In this document: piece by piece, positions 19,180-28,000 of the stretch | How the letters are laid out: each line of letters begins with the position of its first letter | Position numbering within the stretch: position 1 is the stretch's first letter | DNA from: Nakamurella sp963696065 | GTDB lineage: Bacteria; Actinomycetota; Actinomycetes; Mycobacteriales; Nakamurellaceae | Assembly (NCBI GenBank): GCA_963696065.1 | Contig: CAVOIF010000001.1 | Coordinates: 124,001 to 188,000, forward strand | Length of the DNA: 64,000 bases | Direction: 5' to 3' | Notes under the pieces: model-generated | What the model saw: the letters and a program-made list of their open reading frames with translations, nothing else | Told to the model about the DNA's origin: nothing | Databases searched by the model: none | Program-made: the position numbers and the translations under genes

Positions 19180-20312
19180 CGTTCAACTTCTGGTCCCTGG
19201 ACTACATCTACTACCCGATTTCCGGGATCATGTGGGTCTGGCACAAGGTCTTCGGATCCTTCCTCGGCCCTGACTCCGCGCTCACCTGGGTGCTCTCCGT
19301 CGTCTTCCTGATCTTCACGCTGCGCGCCATCCTGTTCAAGCCGTTCATGAAGCAGATGGACTCGCAGCTGAAGATGCAGGCCGTGCAGCCGCAGATGAAG
19401 AAGTTGCGGGAGAAGTACAAGGACGACAAACAGCGGTTGTCCGAAGAAATGATGAAGCTGAACAAGGAAGCCGGGGTCAACCCGCTGGCCTCCTGTCTGC
19501 CGGCGCTGATCCAGGCACCCGTCTTCATCGGCCTGTTCCACGTGTTGCGGATGTTCCAGCCGGTCAACGACGGGCCCGAGGGTCCGAGCGTGTGGTTCTA
19601 CCGGGCCAACGTCTACTTCTTCGGCCAGGCCGACGTCGTGTCCATGGGCGAGGCCAAGCTGCCCGGTGGCGCGCCGCTCGTCGGTTTCATGACGATGCCG
19701 CTGGATCAGCTGACCTTCATGGCCGGCGACCGCGCAGCGATCATCTGGTGGGGCGTCCCGCTGACCATCCTGGCCGGCATCGCCACCCACCTGACCAGCC
19801 GCCGCTCGGTCGCCCGCCAGCGCGAGATGAACATCGACGCGTCCGGCCCGCAGACCGCGATCATGAACAAGCTGATGCTGTACATGTTCCCGCTGTTCGT
19901 CGTGTTCGGCGGTCCGTTCTTCCCGCTGGCCATCCTCTTCTACTGGCTCGCGAACAACTCCTGGACCTTCGGTCAGCTCAAGGTGGCGCACACGCTGCAG
20001 GACAGTCGGGCGCTGGCCAAAGCCCAGATCGTCGAAGAGGTCAAGGACCAGACCAAGTTCACGACGCCCAAACCCGGCGCGAAGCCGAAGGCGTCCTCGA
20101 ACCGGCCCGTCATCGAGCCGTCGAAGATCGTCGACAGCGGTGGTTCCAACGGCTCGGGCAACGGCAACGGCGGGCCTAACCTCAGCAAGGGTTCGAAGCC
20201 GGCTCCCGGTGCCAAACCGGCTCCCGGCGCCAAGCCTGCCGCGGGAACGAAACCCGCCCCAGGTGCGCGCCCGAACAATCAGAAGAAGAAAAAGAACTCG
20301 GGTCAACGCTGA
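19176..20312 (+). CDS. yidC: membrane protein insertase YidC
   Basis: 378 residues. It inserts membrane proteins alone or with SecYEG. The first segment (YYPISGIMWVWHKVFGSF) is followed by LTWVLSVVFLIFTLRAILF, carrying the positively charged groove residue. A cytoplasmic hairpin (MKKLREKYKDDKQRLSEEMM), CLPALIQAPVFIGLFHVL and two later membrane segments follow. The tail is Lys/Pro/Gly-rich with PAPGAKPAPGAKP repeats and a basic end, suited to ribosome contact. The GTG start overlaps the yidD stop (GTGA). The protein lacks the large periplasmic domain of proteobacterial YidC. Confidence 0.95.
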   Translation: MTFNFWSLDYIYYPISGIMWVWHKVFGSFLGPDSALTWVLSVVFLIFTLRAILFKPFMKQMDSQLKMQAVQPQMKKLREKYKDDKQRLSEEMMKLNKEAGVNPLASCLPALIQAPVFIGLFHVLRMFQPVNDGPEGPSVWFYRANVYFFGQADVVSMGEAKLPGGAPLVGFMTMPLDQLTFMAGDRAAIIWWGVPLTILAGIATHLTSRRSVARQREMNIDASGPQTAIMNKLMLYMFPLFVVFGGPFFPLAILFYWLANNSWTFGQLKVAHTLQDSRALAKAQIVEEVKDQTKFTTPKPGAKPKASSNRPVIEPSKIVDSGGSNGSGNGNGGPNLSKGSKPAPGAKPAPGAKPAAGTKPAPGARPNNQKKKKNSGQR

Positions 20313-20449
20313 GCCCTGTGGCAGCCCCGCCGAGAGACGTCCTGCGCTGCACCTGCCCGTGAGCGGGTGCGAGCGAATGGCCGCAGTACGGATGGGGTAC
20401 CGACAGGGCCGAGCGTCCCACAGTTGTGACGTCAGGAATGGGAGAACCA

Positions 20450-21034
20450 ATGACAGAGAATGCCGTCGACGTGGTCGACGATCTGGAGCAGTCCGCGGCC
20501 GCAGAGCCGGGTGACAGCTCGGACGCGGAAAACGGTGCGGCCGCCGCCGGCACCGAACGGCTGAGCAAGCACGAGCTGCTCGTTGCCGAGGGTGACGCGG
20601 CCGGTGACTATCTGGAGCGGTTGCTCGACATCCTGGACTTCGATGGCGACATCGACCTGGACGTGGAGGGTGAACGGGCGGTGGTGTCGATCATCGGTGA
20701 CGGTGACATCGACAAGCTCGTCGGCGATCACGGCGAGGTGCTGGACGCCCTGCAGGAGCTGACCAGGCTCGCCGCCATGGCCGAGACCGGGCAGCGTTCG
20801 CGATTGATGCTCGACATCGCCGGCTACCGGGCGCGTCGGCGGACCGAACTCGGCGAGCTCGGCAAGAGCACCGCGGAGCGGGTCGCCGAATCCGGCGAGG
20901 CGGTCCGGTTGGCTCCGATGAACCCGTTCGAGCGCAAGGTCGTGCATGATGCGGTCGGCACCGTTGCTGGTGTCGAGTCGTCCAGCGAGGGTGAAGAGCC
21001 TCGCCGGCGGGTCGTCATCAGCCCGGCTTCCTGA
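20450..21034 (+). CDS. jag: Jag/KhpB-type RNA-binding protein (KH and R3H domains)
   Basis: 194 residues from ATG 20450, which has GGGAG 5-6 nt upstream; earlier in-frame starts lack a site. The N-terminal 40 residues are acidic. A KH-type domain spans about 45-120 (YLERLLDILDFDGDIDLDVE, VGDHGEVLDALQELTRL). An R3H domain is at 130-175 (YRARRRTELGELGK, MNPFERKVVHDAV). The family binds RNA and affects cell elongation and division in Gram-positives. It lies 137 bp after yidC and just before rsmG, the standard actinobacterial order. Confidence 0.92.
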   Translation: MTENAVDVVDDLEQSAAAEPGDSSDAENGAAAAGTERLSKHELLVAEGDAAGDYLERLLDILDFDGDIDLDVEGERAVVSIIGDGDIDKLVGDHGEVLDALQELTRLAAMAETGQRSRLMLDIAGYRARRRTELGELGKSTAERVAESGEAVRLAPMNPFERKVVHDAVGTVAGVESSSEGEEPRRRVVISPAS

Positions 21035-21045
21035 TCGTCGGCGGC

Positions 21046-21846
21046 GTGACCGGCAGCGACGGCGATGGCGTCGTCGCTGATTCCTCGGCGACCGCCGACC
21101 GTTCCGCGTCGTCGGGCATTCCCGTCGACTCGGATTCCGTACGCGGCGTCGACGAGGATTCAGCAGTTCCCCTCGAGGATGAGCCGGTCGCTGCCGTTCG
21201 GATGTTCGGCGAGCGCATCGACCTGGCCCGCGCGTATGTCGCGTCGTTGGCGACCGACGGCGTCGTTCGTGGACTGATCGGGCCGCGCGAACCGGCTCGG
21301 CTCTGGACCCGGCACGTGGTGAACTCGGCGGTCATCGCGGAGCTCATCGAGCAGGGCGTCCGGGTCGTCGACATCGGCAGCGGTGCCGGGCTGCCCGGCA
21401 TTCCCCTTGCCATCGCCCGTCCCGACCTTCGGGTCACACTGGTCGAACCGCTGGAGCGTCGTGCCCGGTATCTGTCCGAGATGATCGAGACGCTGGACCT
21501 ACGGTTGTGCCGGGTGGTTCGTGGCCGCGCCGAGGACGTGGTCGCCGAGTGCGGTGACGCCGACATCGTCACGTCGCGGGCTGTCGCTCCCCTCCATCGG
21601 TTGGCGGGATGGTCGGCACCGCTGACCCGGGTGGGCGGCGTGGTGCTGGCGATGAAGGGCCAATCCGCCGCCGAGGAACTGCAACGCGACCGAAGTGCCG
21701 TCGCCGCAGCGGGTCTGGTCGAGCCCGAGGTCCTGGAGATCCGCGGGTACGAGCAGATCGACCCGACCTTCGTCGTTCGAGCCACTCGCGCCGAGATCCC
21801 TGTTGCCGGTTTCAAGTCCAACCGTCCTGGACGCCGCCGCCGCTGA
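21046..21846 (+). CDS. rsmG: 16S rRNA (guanine527-N7)-methyltransferase RsmG
   Basis: 266 residues. It transfers a methyl group from SAM to G527 of 16S rRNA; loss gives low-level streptomycin resistance in many bacteria. The SAM site is VVDIGSGAGLPGIPLAIARP near residue 110, followed by LVEPLERRARYLSEM and VTSRAVAPLHRL. The first ~45 residues are an acidic, Ser/Asp-rich extension not seen in short homologues, so the true start could be internal. The GTG at 21046 lies 11 bp after jag. Confidence 0.93.
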   Translation: MTGSDGDGVVADSSATADRSASSGIPVDSDSVRGVDEDSAVPLEDEPVAAVRMFGERIDLARAYVASLATDGVVRGLIGPREPARLWTRHVVNSAVIAELIEQGVRVVDIGSGAGLPGIPLAIARPDLRVTLVEPLERRARYLSEMIETLDLRLCRVVRGRAEDVVAECGDADIVTSRAVAPLHRLAGWSAPLTRVGGVVLAMKGQSAAEELQRDRSAVAAAGLVEPEVLEIRGYEQIDPTFVVRATRAEIPVAGFKSNRPGRRRR

Positions 21847-21929
21847 TTCCGTCGGCGTCGAAGTGATCTGGATGCGATGGCGATCGGGTCGCGAAAGCCG
21901 TGAAATGACGTCAGGCGGTCAGCTACCTG

Positions 21930-21950
21930 GTTCCGTCACGGTGACGGAAC
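21930..21950. terminator. palindrome downstream of rsmG
   Basis: GTTCCGTCAC (21930-21939) and GTGACGGAAC (21941-21950) form an almost uninterrupted palindrome 84 bp past the rsmG stop. With a 5-nt loop it gives an 8-bp stem. It may be a terminator between convergent rsmG and the DinB gene, or an operator. The rest of the gap to 22104 shows nothing else. Confidence 0.4.
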
Positions 21951-22104
21951 GGTGCGTTTGCATTTGCCGAACGTCACGGCCTACCAACTTCGCCCGCCCA
22001 TCAGTGACGCCAACCTGGGGCCGCCAGCGGAACGGCCGCCCTGTCACGAGTTGGAGATGGGCGACGCAGTTGCGCGTTGGCTCCAACGGCGGAGGACCAC
22101 GTCG

Positions 22105-22644
22105 CTATTCTCCGGTCTCACCGTCGATCGATTCACGCAGCAGATCGGCGTGGCCGTTGTGCCGGGCGTACTCCTCGATCATGTGAACCAGGATCCAGCG
22201 CAGGCTGGGTGCACGGCCGTCCGGCCAACGGCGACCCGCCAGTTGTCCGAGTCCGCCGGCCGCAAGCGCGACCTCGACCTTCGACCTCGACCTGCTGACC
22301 GCGGAGTTCCAGACAGCGAAGAGCTCGTCCGGCGAGTCGTCGGTCGCGGAGTTCCAGTCCCAGTCGGGATCGGTCCCCCAGTCGACCGTATCCCAGGGTG
22401 GCTGCCGGGGTTCGTCGTACAACCATCGAGAGAACCAATCGTCCTCGACATAGGCCAGGTGTTTGAGCAATCCGCCCAGGGTGATCGTCGAGACCCCTAC
22501 TCTCGACCGCAGGCCCGCGGCATCGACGCCTCGACATTTCCATGCCAGCGTCGCGCGCTGAAAGTCGAGGAAGCCCAACAATGTTGCCACCTCGTCGCCG
22601 GCCGGGGGTGGCTCCGGACGGCCGTATTCGTCGACCTCGGTCAT
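22105..22644 (-). CDS. DinB/DUF664 family protein
   Basis: 179 residues from ATG 22644 (a TTG-type start 30 nt upstream is possible). The family is a four-helix metal-binding bundle related to DinB/YfiT and mycothiol-dependent enzymes. Residues consistent with metal ligands are LLKHLAYVEDDWF near residue 55 and VHMIEEYARHNGHADLLRE near the C-terminus. Many members are thiol-dependent S-transferases, but the substrate here is unknown. It is convergent with rsmG and divergent from the parS/parA region. Confidence 0.8.
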   Translation of the reverse strand: MTEVDEYGRPEPPPAGDEVATLLGFLDFQRATLAWKCRGVDAAGLRSRVGVSTITLGGLLKHLAYVEDDWFSRWLYDEPRQPPWDTVDWGTDPDWDWNSATDDSPDELFAVWNSAVSRSRSKVEVALAAGGLGQLAGRRWPDGRAPSLRWILVHMIEEYARHNGHADLLRESIDGETGE

Positions 22645-22756
22645 GGCCGCAGAGTCTAGGCGGAAGGCGAGCAAGAGCGGATCATCGCCCTCCTTGGTCT
22701 TGCTGACAAGGGTCCGGTCCCGACGACCTCACTGGAGATCGCCCCCACGGCCCGCA

Positions 22757-22772
22757 TGTTTCACGTGAAACT
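22757..22772. other. parS centromere site 1
   Basis: TGTTTCACGTGAAACT matches the ParB-binding consensus TGTTTCACGTGAAACA with one terminal mismatch. Confidence 0.93.
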
Positions 22773-22845
22773 ATGGCCTCGCCCCGGTACGTCAGACGAA
22801 GCCGACGAGCCGAGTGCGCACCGAAGCCCCGGCCAGCCCCCCGAA

Positions 22846-22861
22846 TGTTTCACGTGAAACG
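22846..22861. other. parS centromere site 2
   Basis: TGTTTCACGTGAAACG, one terminal mismatch to the parS consensus. Confidence 0.93.
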
Positions 22862-22936
22862 ACAGGTCCGAACGACCGGAGGCGCCGGGCCCGGAGGCCG
22901 TCCCGGAGCATTCCGGCTTGCCCCGCGACAGAGCGC

Positions 22937-22952
22937 CGTTTCACGTGAAACA
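22937..22952. other. parS centromere site 3
   Basis: CGTTTCACGTGAAACA, one terminal mismatch to the parS consensus. Confidence 0.93.
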
Positions 22953-23076
22953 TCGACGAACTCGACGGCGTCCAAGCCCGGCACCCTTCACCGGCCTCGG
23001 CCCGGGGTCTCAGCAACGGTGTCACGCATCGACGATCGCGGACTCGACATTGCTGCCGCACAACCTGTTCGGACGC

Positions 23077-23092
23077 CGTTTCACGTGAAACA
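23077..23092. other. parS centromere site 4
   Basis: CGTTTCACGTGAAACA, identical to site 3. The four sites lie 89, 91 and 140 bp apart in the 620-bp gap upstream of parA, and no credible gene occupies this gap. A degenerate half-site (CGTTTCATG) occurs near 23129. Confidence 0.93.
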
Positions 23093-23264
23093 TGGTCGCT
23101 CTCTGCGTTGTGACGCAGCCAACCGGTCACGTTTCATGTCGCGCCCGGCGTGGGTCCCTCATCGGCGCGGCGCACCGTCATAGCGTGCGAACCGCATCGG
23201 CAAAGCATCTCCGTCACGACGAACAGGGCGGCGCCGGCGGCAGAACCATCAATCGGGAGGCACC

Positions 23265-24170
23265 GTGAGTATCGGCATTGACGTCGCACCTGAGACCGAG
23301 GATCACACAGAGGAGGACACCCCGCTCGCGCGAGCATCGTTGGCAGCCATCGAGATGCGGTCCGGCGACCTGACATTGCCGCGGCCGCGTCACCGGCGGG
23401 TGTTCTCGGTGGCGAACCAGAAGGGCGGGGTCGGCAAGACCACCACGACGGTCAACATCGGCGTTGCGCTGGCGCTGCACGGCTTGCATGTGCTGATCAT
23501 CGATCTGGACCCGCAGGGGAACGCCTCTACCGCCCTCGGTGTACAACGAACGGCCGGAACGCCTTCGGTGTACGACGTCCTGGTCGGCGACATCACTCCC
23601 GCCGAGGCGATCCAGACCTGCCCGGACGCACCACGTCTCGGCTGCATCCCGGCGACCATCGACCTGGCCGGTGCTGAGATCGAACTGGTGAACATGGCCG
23701 AGCGGGAGACCCGGCTCAAGAAGGCCATCGAGGCGATCGACATCTATTACGACTACATCCTTGTCGACTGCCCGCCGTCGCTCGGACTGCTCACCGTCAA
23801 TGCGATGACGGCGGTCGACGAGGTCCTCATCCCCATCCAATGCGAGTACTACGCGCTGGAGGGCCTCGGCCAGTTGCTCAACAACATCAACCTGATCAAG
23901 GAGCACCTCAACCCCACGCTGTTGGTCTCGACCATCCTGCTGACCATGTATGACGGGCGGACCAAGCTCGCGGATCAGGTCGCCAACGAGGTCCGCGGAC
24001 ACTTCGGCCCCAAGGTGCTCACCACATCCATCCCGAGGTCGGTGAAGATCTCCGAGGCCCCCGGTTTCGGGCAATCCGTGATGACGTACGACCCAGGATC
24101 CCGGGGGGCGATGAGTTACCTCGACGCCGCCCGCGAGATCGCCGAGCGCGGAACGAAGGAGTTGTCATGA
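23265..24170 (+). CDS. parA: chromosome partitioning ATPase ParA (Soj)
   Basis: 301 residues from GTG 23265 with GGGAGG 5 nt upstream. The deviant Walker A NQKGGVGKTTTTVNIG is near residue 50, followed by DLDPQGNASTALG and the Walker B VDCPPSLGLLTVNA. An N-terminal extension of about 45 residues precedes the ATPase fold. It forms ATP-dependent dimers on nucleoid DNA and moves ParB-parS complexes to segregate the origin. parB follows with a 4-nt ATGA overlap. Confidence 0.96.
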   Translation: MSIGIDVAPETEDHTEEDTPLARASLAAIEMRSGDLTLPRPRHRRVFSVANQKGGVGKTTTTVNIGVALALHGLHVLIIDLDPQGNASTALGVQRTAGTPSVYDVLVGDITPAEAIQTCPDAPRLGCIPATIDLAGAEIELVNMAERETRLKKAIEAIDIYYDYILVDCPPSLGLLTVNAMTAVDEVLIPIQCEYYALEGLGQLLNNINLIKEHLNPTLLVSTILLTMYDGRTKLADQVANEVRGHFGPKVLTTSIPRSVKISEAPGFGQSVMTYDPGSRGAMSYLDAAREIAERGTKELS

Positions 24171-25345
24171 CCGGCAAGGCTCGCGGCGGACTGGGACGGG
24201 GTCTGGCGGCACTGATCCCGACCGGACCGGCCACCACCACAGTGGCGGACGTCCTGATCAACGGAGCCGGCCCTCGTCGTGATCACGGCGCGCTGTCGCT
24301 GGTGGGGGGTGACGACTCCGCCGAGAAGAGCACGGCCGACGCGGCAAAGGCCAACGGCAAGAACGGTTCCGGCCACGTGGCAGCAGCCCCCGAGGAAGGG
24401 TCAACAGCGGTCTCGATCGAGGGAGCCAACGCCCGCAAAGCCCAACTAGTTGACGCATCATCAACCGGTCCGCGCTATCAGGACATCGCGATCGATGCCA
24501 TCAGGCGCAATCCCCGGAACCCGCGCAGTGTGTTCGACGAGGATGCGCTGGTGGAGCTGACCCACTCGATCCGCGAGTTCGGTCTGCTGCAACCGATTGT
24601 CGTACGCGAGGTACCCGACGGCGGTTTCGAGCTGGTGATGGGGGAACGCCGCTGGCGCGCCGCCGAACGGGCCGGCCTGGAGACCATCCCGGCGATCGTC
24701 CGCCGCACCGAAGACGCCGATCTCCTCCGTGACGCGCTACTGGAGAACATCCACCGGGCGAACCTGAACCCACTGGAAGAGGCCGCGGCCTACCAGCAGT
24801 TGCTCGAGGAGTTCGACGTCACCCAGGAGGAGCTGGCCTCACGGCTGGGTCGAAGCCGACCGGTCATTTCCAACACCATCCGGTTGCTGAAACTGCCGGT
24901 TCCGGTGCAGCGCAGGGTTGCTGCCGGGGTGCTCTCCGCCGGGCACGCCAGGGCACTGCTGTCGCTTCCCGATCCGGACGACCAGGAGCAGCTGGCAGCA
25001 CGGATTGTCGCCGAGGGTCTGTCGGTCCGCGGAGCCGAGGAGGCCGTGACGTTGATCGCCGGCAAGGCAACTCCACGGCGTCGGACGACAACGGCCAAGC
25101 GGATCATTCCCGGGCTGGAGGATGTCGCCGTCACGTTGTCGGACACCTTCGACACCCGGGTTCGGCTCGAACTCGGCCGGACCAAGGGCCGAATCGTGGT
25201 GGAATTCGCGACTCAGGAGGACCTGAAGCGGATCATGACCATCATGGCGCCACAGGCTTTCGGAGCGAATGTTCTCGGTTCCGAGAACGATGATCGTGAA
25301 ACCGATCTCGATGACCGGTCGCCCCAGGTCGAACTGTCACGGTGA
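24167..25345 (+). CDS. parB: chromosome partitioning protein ParB (Spo0J)
   Basis: 392 residues. A start typical of the family (ARGGLGRGLAALIP) is followed by a long Ala/Gly-rich linker to about residue 100. The CTPase domain has NPRNPRSVFDEDALVEL and GERRWRAAERAG, with the arm motif ENIHRANLNPLEEA. The helix-turn-helix parS reader is VTQEELASRLGRSRPVISNTIRLL. The C-terminus is the dimerisation domain. It clamps DNA at parS in a CTP-dependent way and spreads. The stop is followed by a strong terminator. Confidence 0.96.
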   Translation: MTGKARGGLGRGLAALIPTGPATTTVADVLINGAGPRRDHGALSLVGGDDSAEKSTADAAKANGKNGSGHVAAAPEEGSTAVSIEGANARKAQLVDASSTGPRYQDIAIDAIRRNPRNPRSVFDEDALVELTHSIREFGLLQPIVVREVPDGGFELVMGERRWRAAERAGLETIPAIVRRTEDADLLRDALLENIHRANLNPLEEAAAYQQLLEEFDVTQEELASRLGRSRPVISNTIRLLKLPVPVQRRVAAGVLSAGHARALLSLPDPDDQEQLAARIVAEGLSVRGAEEAVTLIAGKATPRRRTTTAKRIIPGLEDVAVTLSDTFDTRVRLELGRTKGRIVVEFATQEDLKRIMTIMAPQAFGANVLGSENDDRETDLDDRSPQVELSR

Positions 25346-25373
25346 CGCTTCTGCCTGTCTGAACTCCAAGGCA

Positions 25374-25408
25374 CCGCGAGAGTTGTTGTGCACCAACAAC
25401 TCTCGCGG
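25374..25408. terminator. strong terminator after parB
   Basis: A perfect 15-bp stem (25374-25388 with 25394-25408) and a 5-nt loop TGCAC lie 29 bp past parB and 17 bp past the stop of the convergent ligase gene. It should act in both directions. Confidence 0.85.
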
Positions 25409-25424
25409 CGTCGTTGGAACTCGG

Positions 25425-26372
25425 TCAGTACCCGCGGGCGACTGCGCGCTCGACCAGGCCGGCGTATACGGCTCCGAGATCAGTGCCGGCCTCAGCCACC
25501 GACATCGGCAGCATCGAGGTCTCGGTCAAGCCGGGGGACACGTTGACCTCCAGGAAATGGACCACTCCGTCTGAAGTGGCGATGGCGTCGGTGCGCGAGA
25601 CGTCCTTCAGGCCGAGGGCCTTATGCGCACCGATGGCCAGGTCGGCCGCCGCGACCGCGACCTCCGGCTCGAGTCTGGCCGGGGTGAAGTAAGTGGTCAG
25701 TCCGGCGGTGTATCGGGACTCGTAGTCGAAGATCCCACTGTTGGGCGAGATCTCCACTGCCGGCAGGGCCTCGACTCCGCCCTCGTCCTCGACCACGGTG
25801 ATCGCCAGCTCGACGCCCTCGACGAACTGCTCGACCACTACGATCTCGCCGTAGGCGAAGGCGCCCACCAACGCGGCGGGCAGTTCTTCGATCGATCGGA
25901 CGGCCGTCGCTCCCAGTGCCGAACCGCCGTGCTGCGGCTTGACCATCAACGGCAGACCGAGGTGGCCGACCAGCAGCCCGATCAGCGCCTGCGCGCCGAG
26001 ATCCCGAAAGGTGCTGTGCGAGATCGACTTCCACTCGGGGGTGGTGAATCCAGCCCGTCGCACAAGGTTTTTGGCGATATTCTTCTCGTACGCCAGCCGG
26101 CAGTCCTGGCCCCGGGTGCCGACGTAGGGAACACCGGCCATCTCGAGAATCCCTTGAATCGCGCCGTTCTCGCCGCGACTGCCGTGCAGGGTGATGATCG
26201 CGGCGTCGGGCTTGGCTTCGGCGAGCCAGGGGATCAGATCGGCATCGGTGTCCCGCAGGGTGACGTCGAGGCCGAATCCACGCAGCGCCTCGTGCAACCG
26301 CGAGCCGGACCGCAGTGAGACGTCCCGCTCATGGCTGAGGCCTCCGGCCAATACCACCACGTGTCGGGTCAT
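25425..26372 (-). CDS. D-alanine-D-alanine ligase-like ATP-grasp protein
   Basis: 315 residues. Motifs of the Ddl family are present: AGGLSHERDVSLRSG, ITLHGSRGENGAIQGILEMAGVPYVG, the ATP-grasp loop KPQHGGSALGAT, and FLEVNVSPGLTETSMLPM with metal-binding residues. Ddl joins two D-Ala for peptidoglycan. HGSRGENG replaces the usual HG-x-x-GEDG, so the specificity could differ and another Ddl may exist elsewhere. It is convergent with parB across the shared terminator. Confidence 0.8.
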   Translation of the reverse strand: MTRHVVVLAGGLSHERDVSLRSGSRLHEALRGFGLDVTLRDTDADLIPWLAEAKPDAAIITLHGSRGENGAIQGILEMAGVPYVGTRGQDCRLAYEKNIAKNLVRRAGFTTPEWKSISHSTFRDLGAQALIGLLVGHLGLPLMVKPQHGGSALGATAVRSIEELPAALVGAFAYGEIVVVEQFVEGVELAITVVEDEGGVEALPAVEISPNSGIFDYESRYTAGLTTYFTPARLEPEVAVAAADLAIGAHKALGLKDVSRTDAIATSDGVVHFLEVNVSPGLTETSMLPMSVAEAGTDLGAVYAGLVERAVARGY

Positions 26373-26444
26373 CGACTCACTCTCCTTGCAGGACGGATCA
26401 TTTCGGGCTCGGGAAGGCGCGATGCACCGGGTGGGCCAGCCGCA

Positions 26445-27734
26445 TCAGGCGGTGTCCGGCGACGGGGACGACGGCCCCAGAGCCGGTCGGATCAGGGTGG
26501 GGCCGAAGGTACGCATCACGTCGAGTTCACCCTCGAGCACGCCGGCCAGCCGCCGCACGCCCTCGGTGATCCGGTCCGAGGTCGGGAAGCAGTACGACAG
26601 GCGCAGTTGCCTGGTGCCCAGACCGTCGGCGTAGAAGGCATTTCCTGGAACGTAGGCGACACGGGCGGTGACTGCGCGGGGGAGCATGGCCGCGGTGTCG
26701 AAGCCTTCCGGCAGGGTGACCCAGACATAGAACCCGCCGTCCGGCGTGGTCCACGTGGTGCCCTCGGGCATGTAGTTCTCCAGCGCGGTGAGCGTCGCAT
26801 CCCGACGCTCGGCATAGGTCTGCCGGTAGGCCTTGATCTGGCTCAGCCAGTCGAACTTCGCCAGATACCGCGAGATCAACATCTGGTTGAAGACCGGCGG
26901 GTTGAGCGTCGCCGCCTCGTTGGCCAGTACCAACTTTTCCCGGACGGCGTGTGGCGCGAGCACCCACCCGACCCGCAGCCCCGGGGCGAAGGTCTTCGAG
27001 AAGGAACCGAGGTAGATCACGTTGTCGGGATCGTCGGCGCGGATCGCCCGGCGCAGCTTGTCGTCGAAACCCAGGAGTCCGTAAGGGTTGTCCTCGAGGA
27101 TGGCGATGCCGGCCCGGCGGCAGATCTCGGCGATGACACCCCGTCGGTCGTCCGACAGCGTGACCCCGGCCGGATTGTGGAAGTTCGGAATCGTGTAGAG
27201 CAGTTTGACCTTTCGGTTGGCGGCCCGGCAGGCCTCGATCGCGGCGACCAACGCCGCGGGGATCAGCCCGTCGTCGTCCATCGCGACGTGCACGACCTGC
27301 GCCTGGTACGCCTGGAACGTACCCAACGCGCCGACGTACGACGGCGCCTCCGCCAGGATGACATCGCCCGGATCGCAGAAGATCCGGGTGGTCAGGTCCA
27401 ACGCCATCTGCGAGCCGACGGTGACCATGACGTCATCCGGGTGCGCCTTGATGCCCTCGAGCGCCATCACCTGACAGATCTGTTCCCGGAGCTGCACGAT
27501 TCCCTGGCCGGACCCGTACTGCAGGGCCACCAGGCCGTCCTCGGCGACCAGACCGGCGGCCTCAGCCGCCAACGACTCCAGTGGGAGCGACTTCAGGTAC
27601 GGCATGCCACCGGCCAGCGACACCACCTCGGGACGGTTGGCGACAGCGAACAGTGCCCGGATGGCCGAGGCCCGCATGCCGACGGTACGTTGCGCGTAAC
27701 GCTGCATGTGCTGGTCCAGGCTGTTGCCCGTCAT
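26445..27734 (-). CDS. PLP-dependent aminotransferase, class I/II (MocR/2-aminoadipate type)
   Basis: 429 residues. Fold type I aminotransferase with GGMPYLKSLPLESL, LQYGSGQGIVQLREQI, YTIPNFHNPAGVTLS and the PLP lysine in GSFSKTFAPGLRVGWV near residue 250. The closing motif GTRQLRLSYCF carries the carboxylate-binding Arg. There is no N-terminal winged helix, so it is the free enzyme, not a MocR regulator. The substrate is probably a branched, aromatic or 2-aminoadipate-type amino acid but cannot be read from sequence. It precedes the ligase-like gene on the same strand by 72 bp. Confidence 0.85.
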   Translation of the reverse strand: MTGNSLDQHMQRYAQRTVGMRASAIRALFAVANRPEVVSLAGGMPYLKSLPLESLAAEAAGLVAEDGLVALQYGSGQGIVQLREQICQVMALEGIKAHPDDVMVTVGSQMALDLTTRIFCDPGDVILAEAPSYVGALGTFQAYQAQVVHVAMDDDGLIPAALVAAIEACRAANRKVKLLYTIPNFHNPAGVTLSDDRRGVIAEICRRAGIAILEDNPYGLLGFDDKLRRAIRADDPDNVIYLGSFSKTFAPGLRVGWVLAPHAVREKLVLANEAATLNPPVFNQMLISRYLAKFDWLSQIKAYRQTYAERRDATLTALENYMPEGTTWTTPDGGFYVWVTLPEGFDTAAMLPRAVTARVAYVPGNAFYADGLGTRQLRLSYCFPTSDRITEGVRRLAGVLEGELDVMRTFGPTLIRPALGPSSPSPDTA

Positions 27735-28000
27735 GACGCCACCTCAAGTCCTCGCCGCTGCCTTCCGGTCGGCGGGCGGGATCATGATCCAGTGCGGCGC
27801 CGGAACGGTCGGGGTCATCGTAACCGGCATGTTCTTCACCGCTCGGGATCCGGGTGAACCCTGACCAGCGGACCGGCGTTCCACGGAAGACCTATCCTGA
27901 TGACGACAACTCTGCCGACGGCTGGGAGCAGACCGGCCGCAGAGCCGGAGACCGTGCCGGACCGACCGGCGGCGCGGGTGCGCGGGTAACAGGGAGCGGT

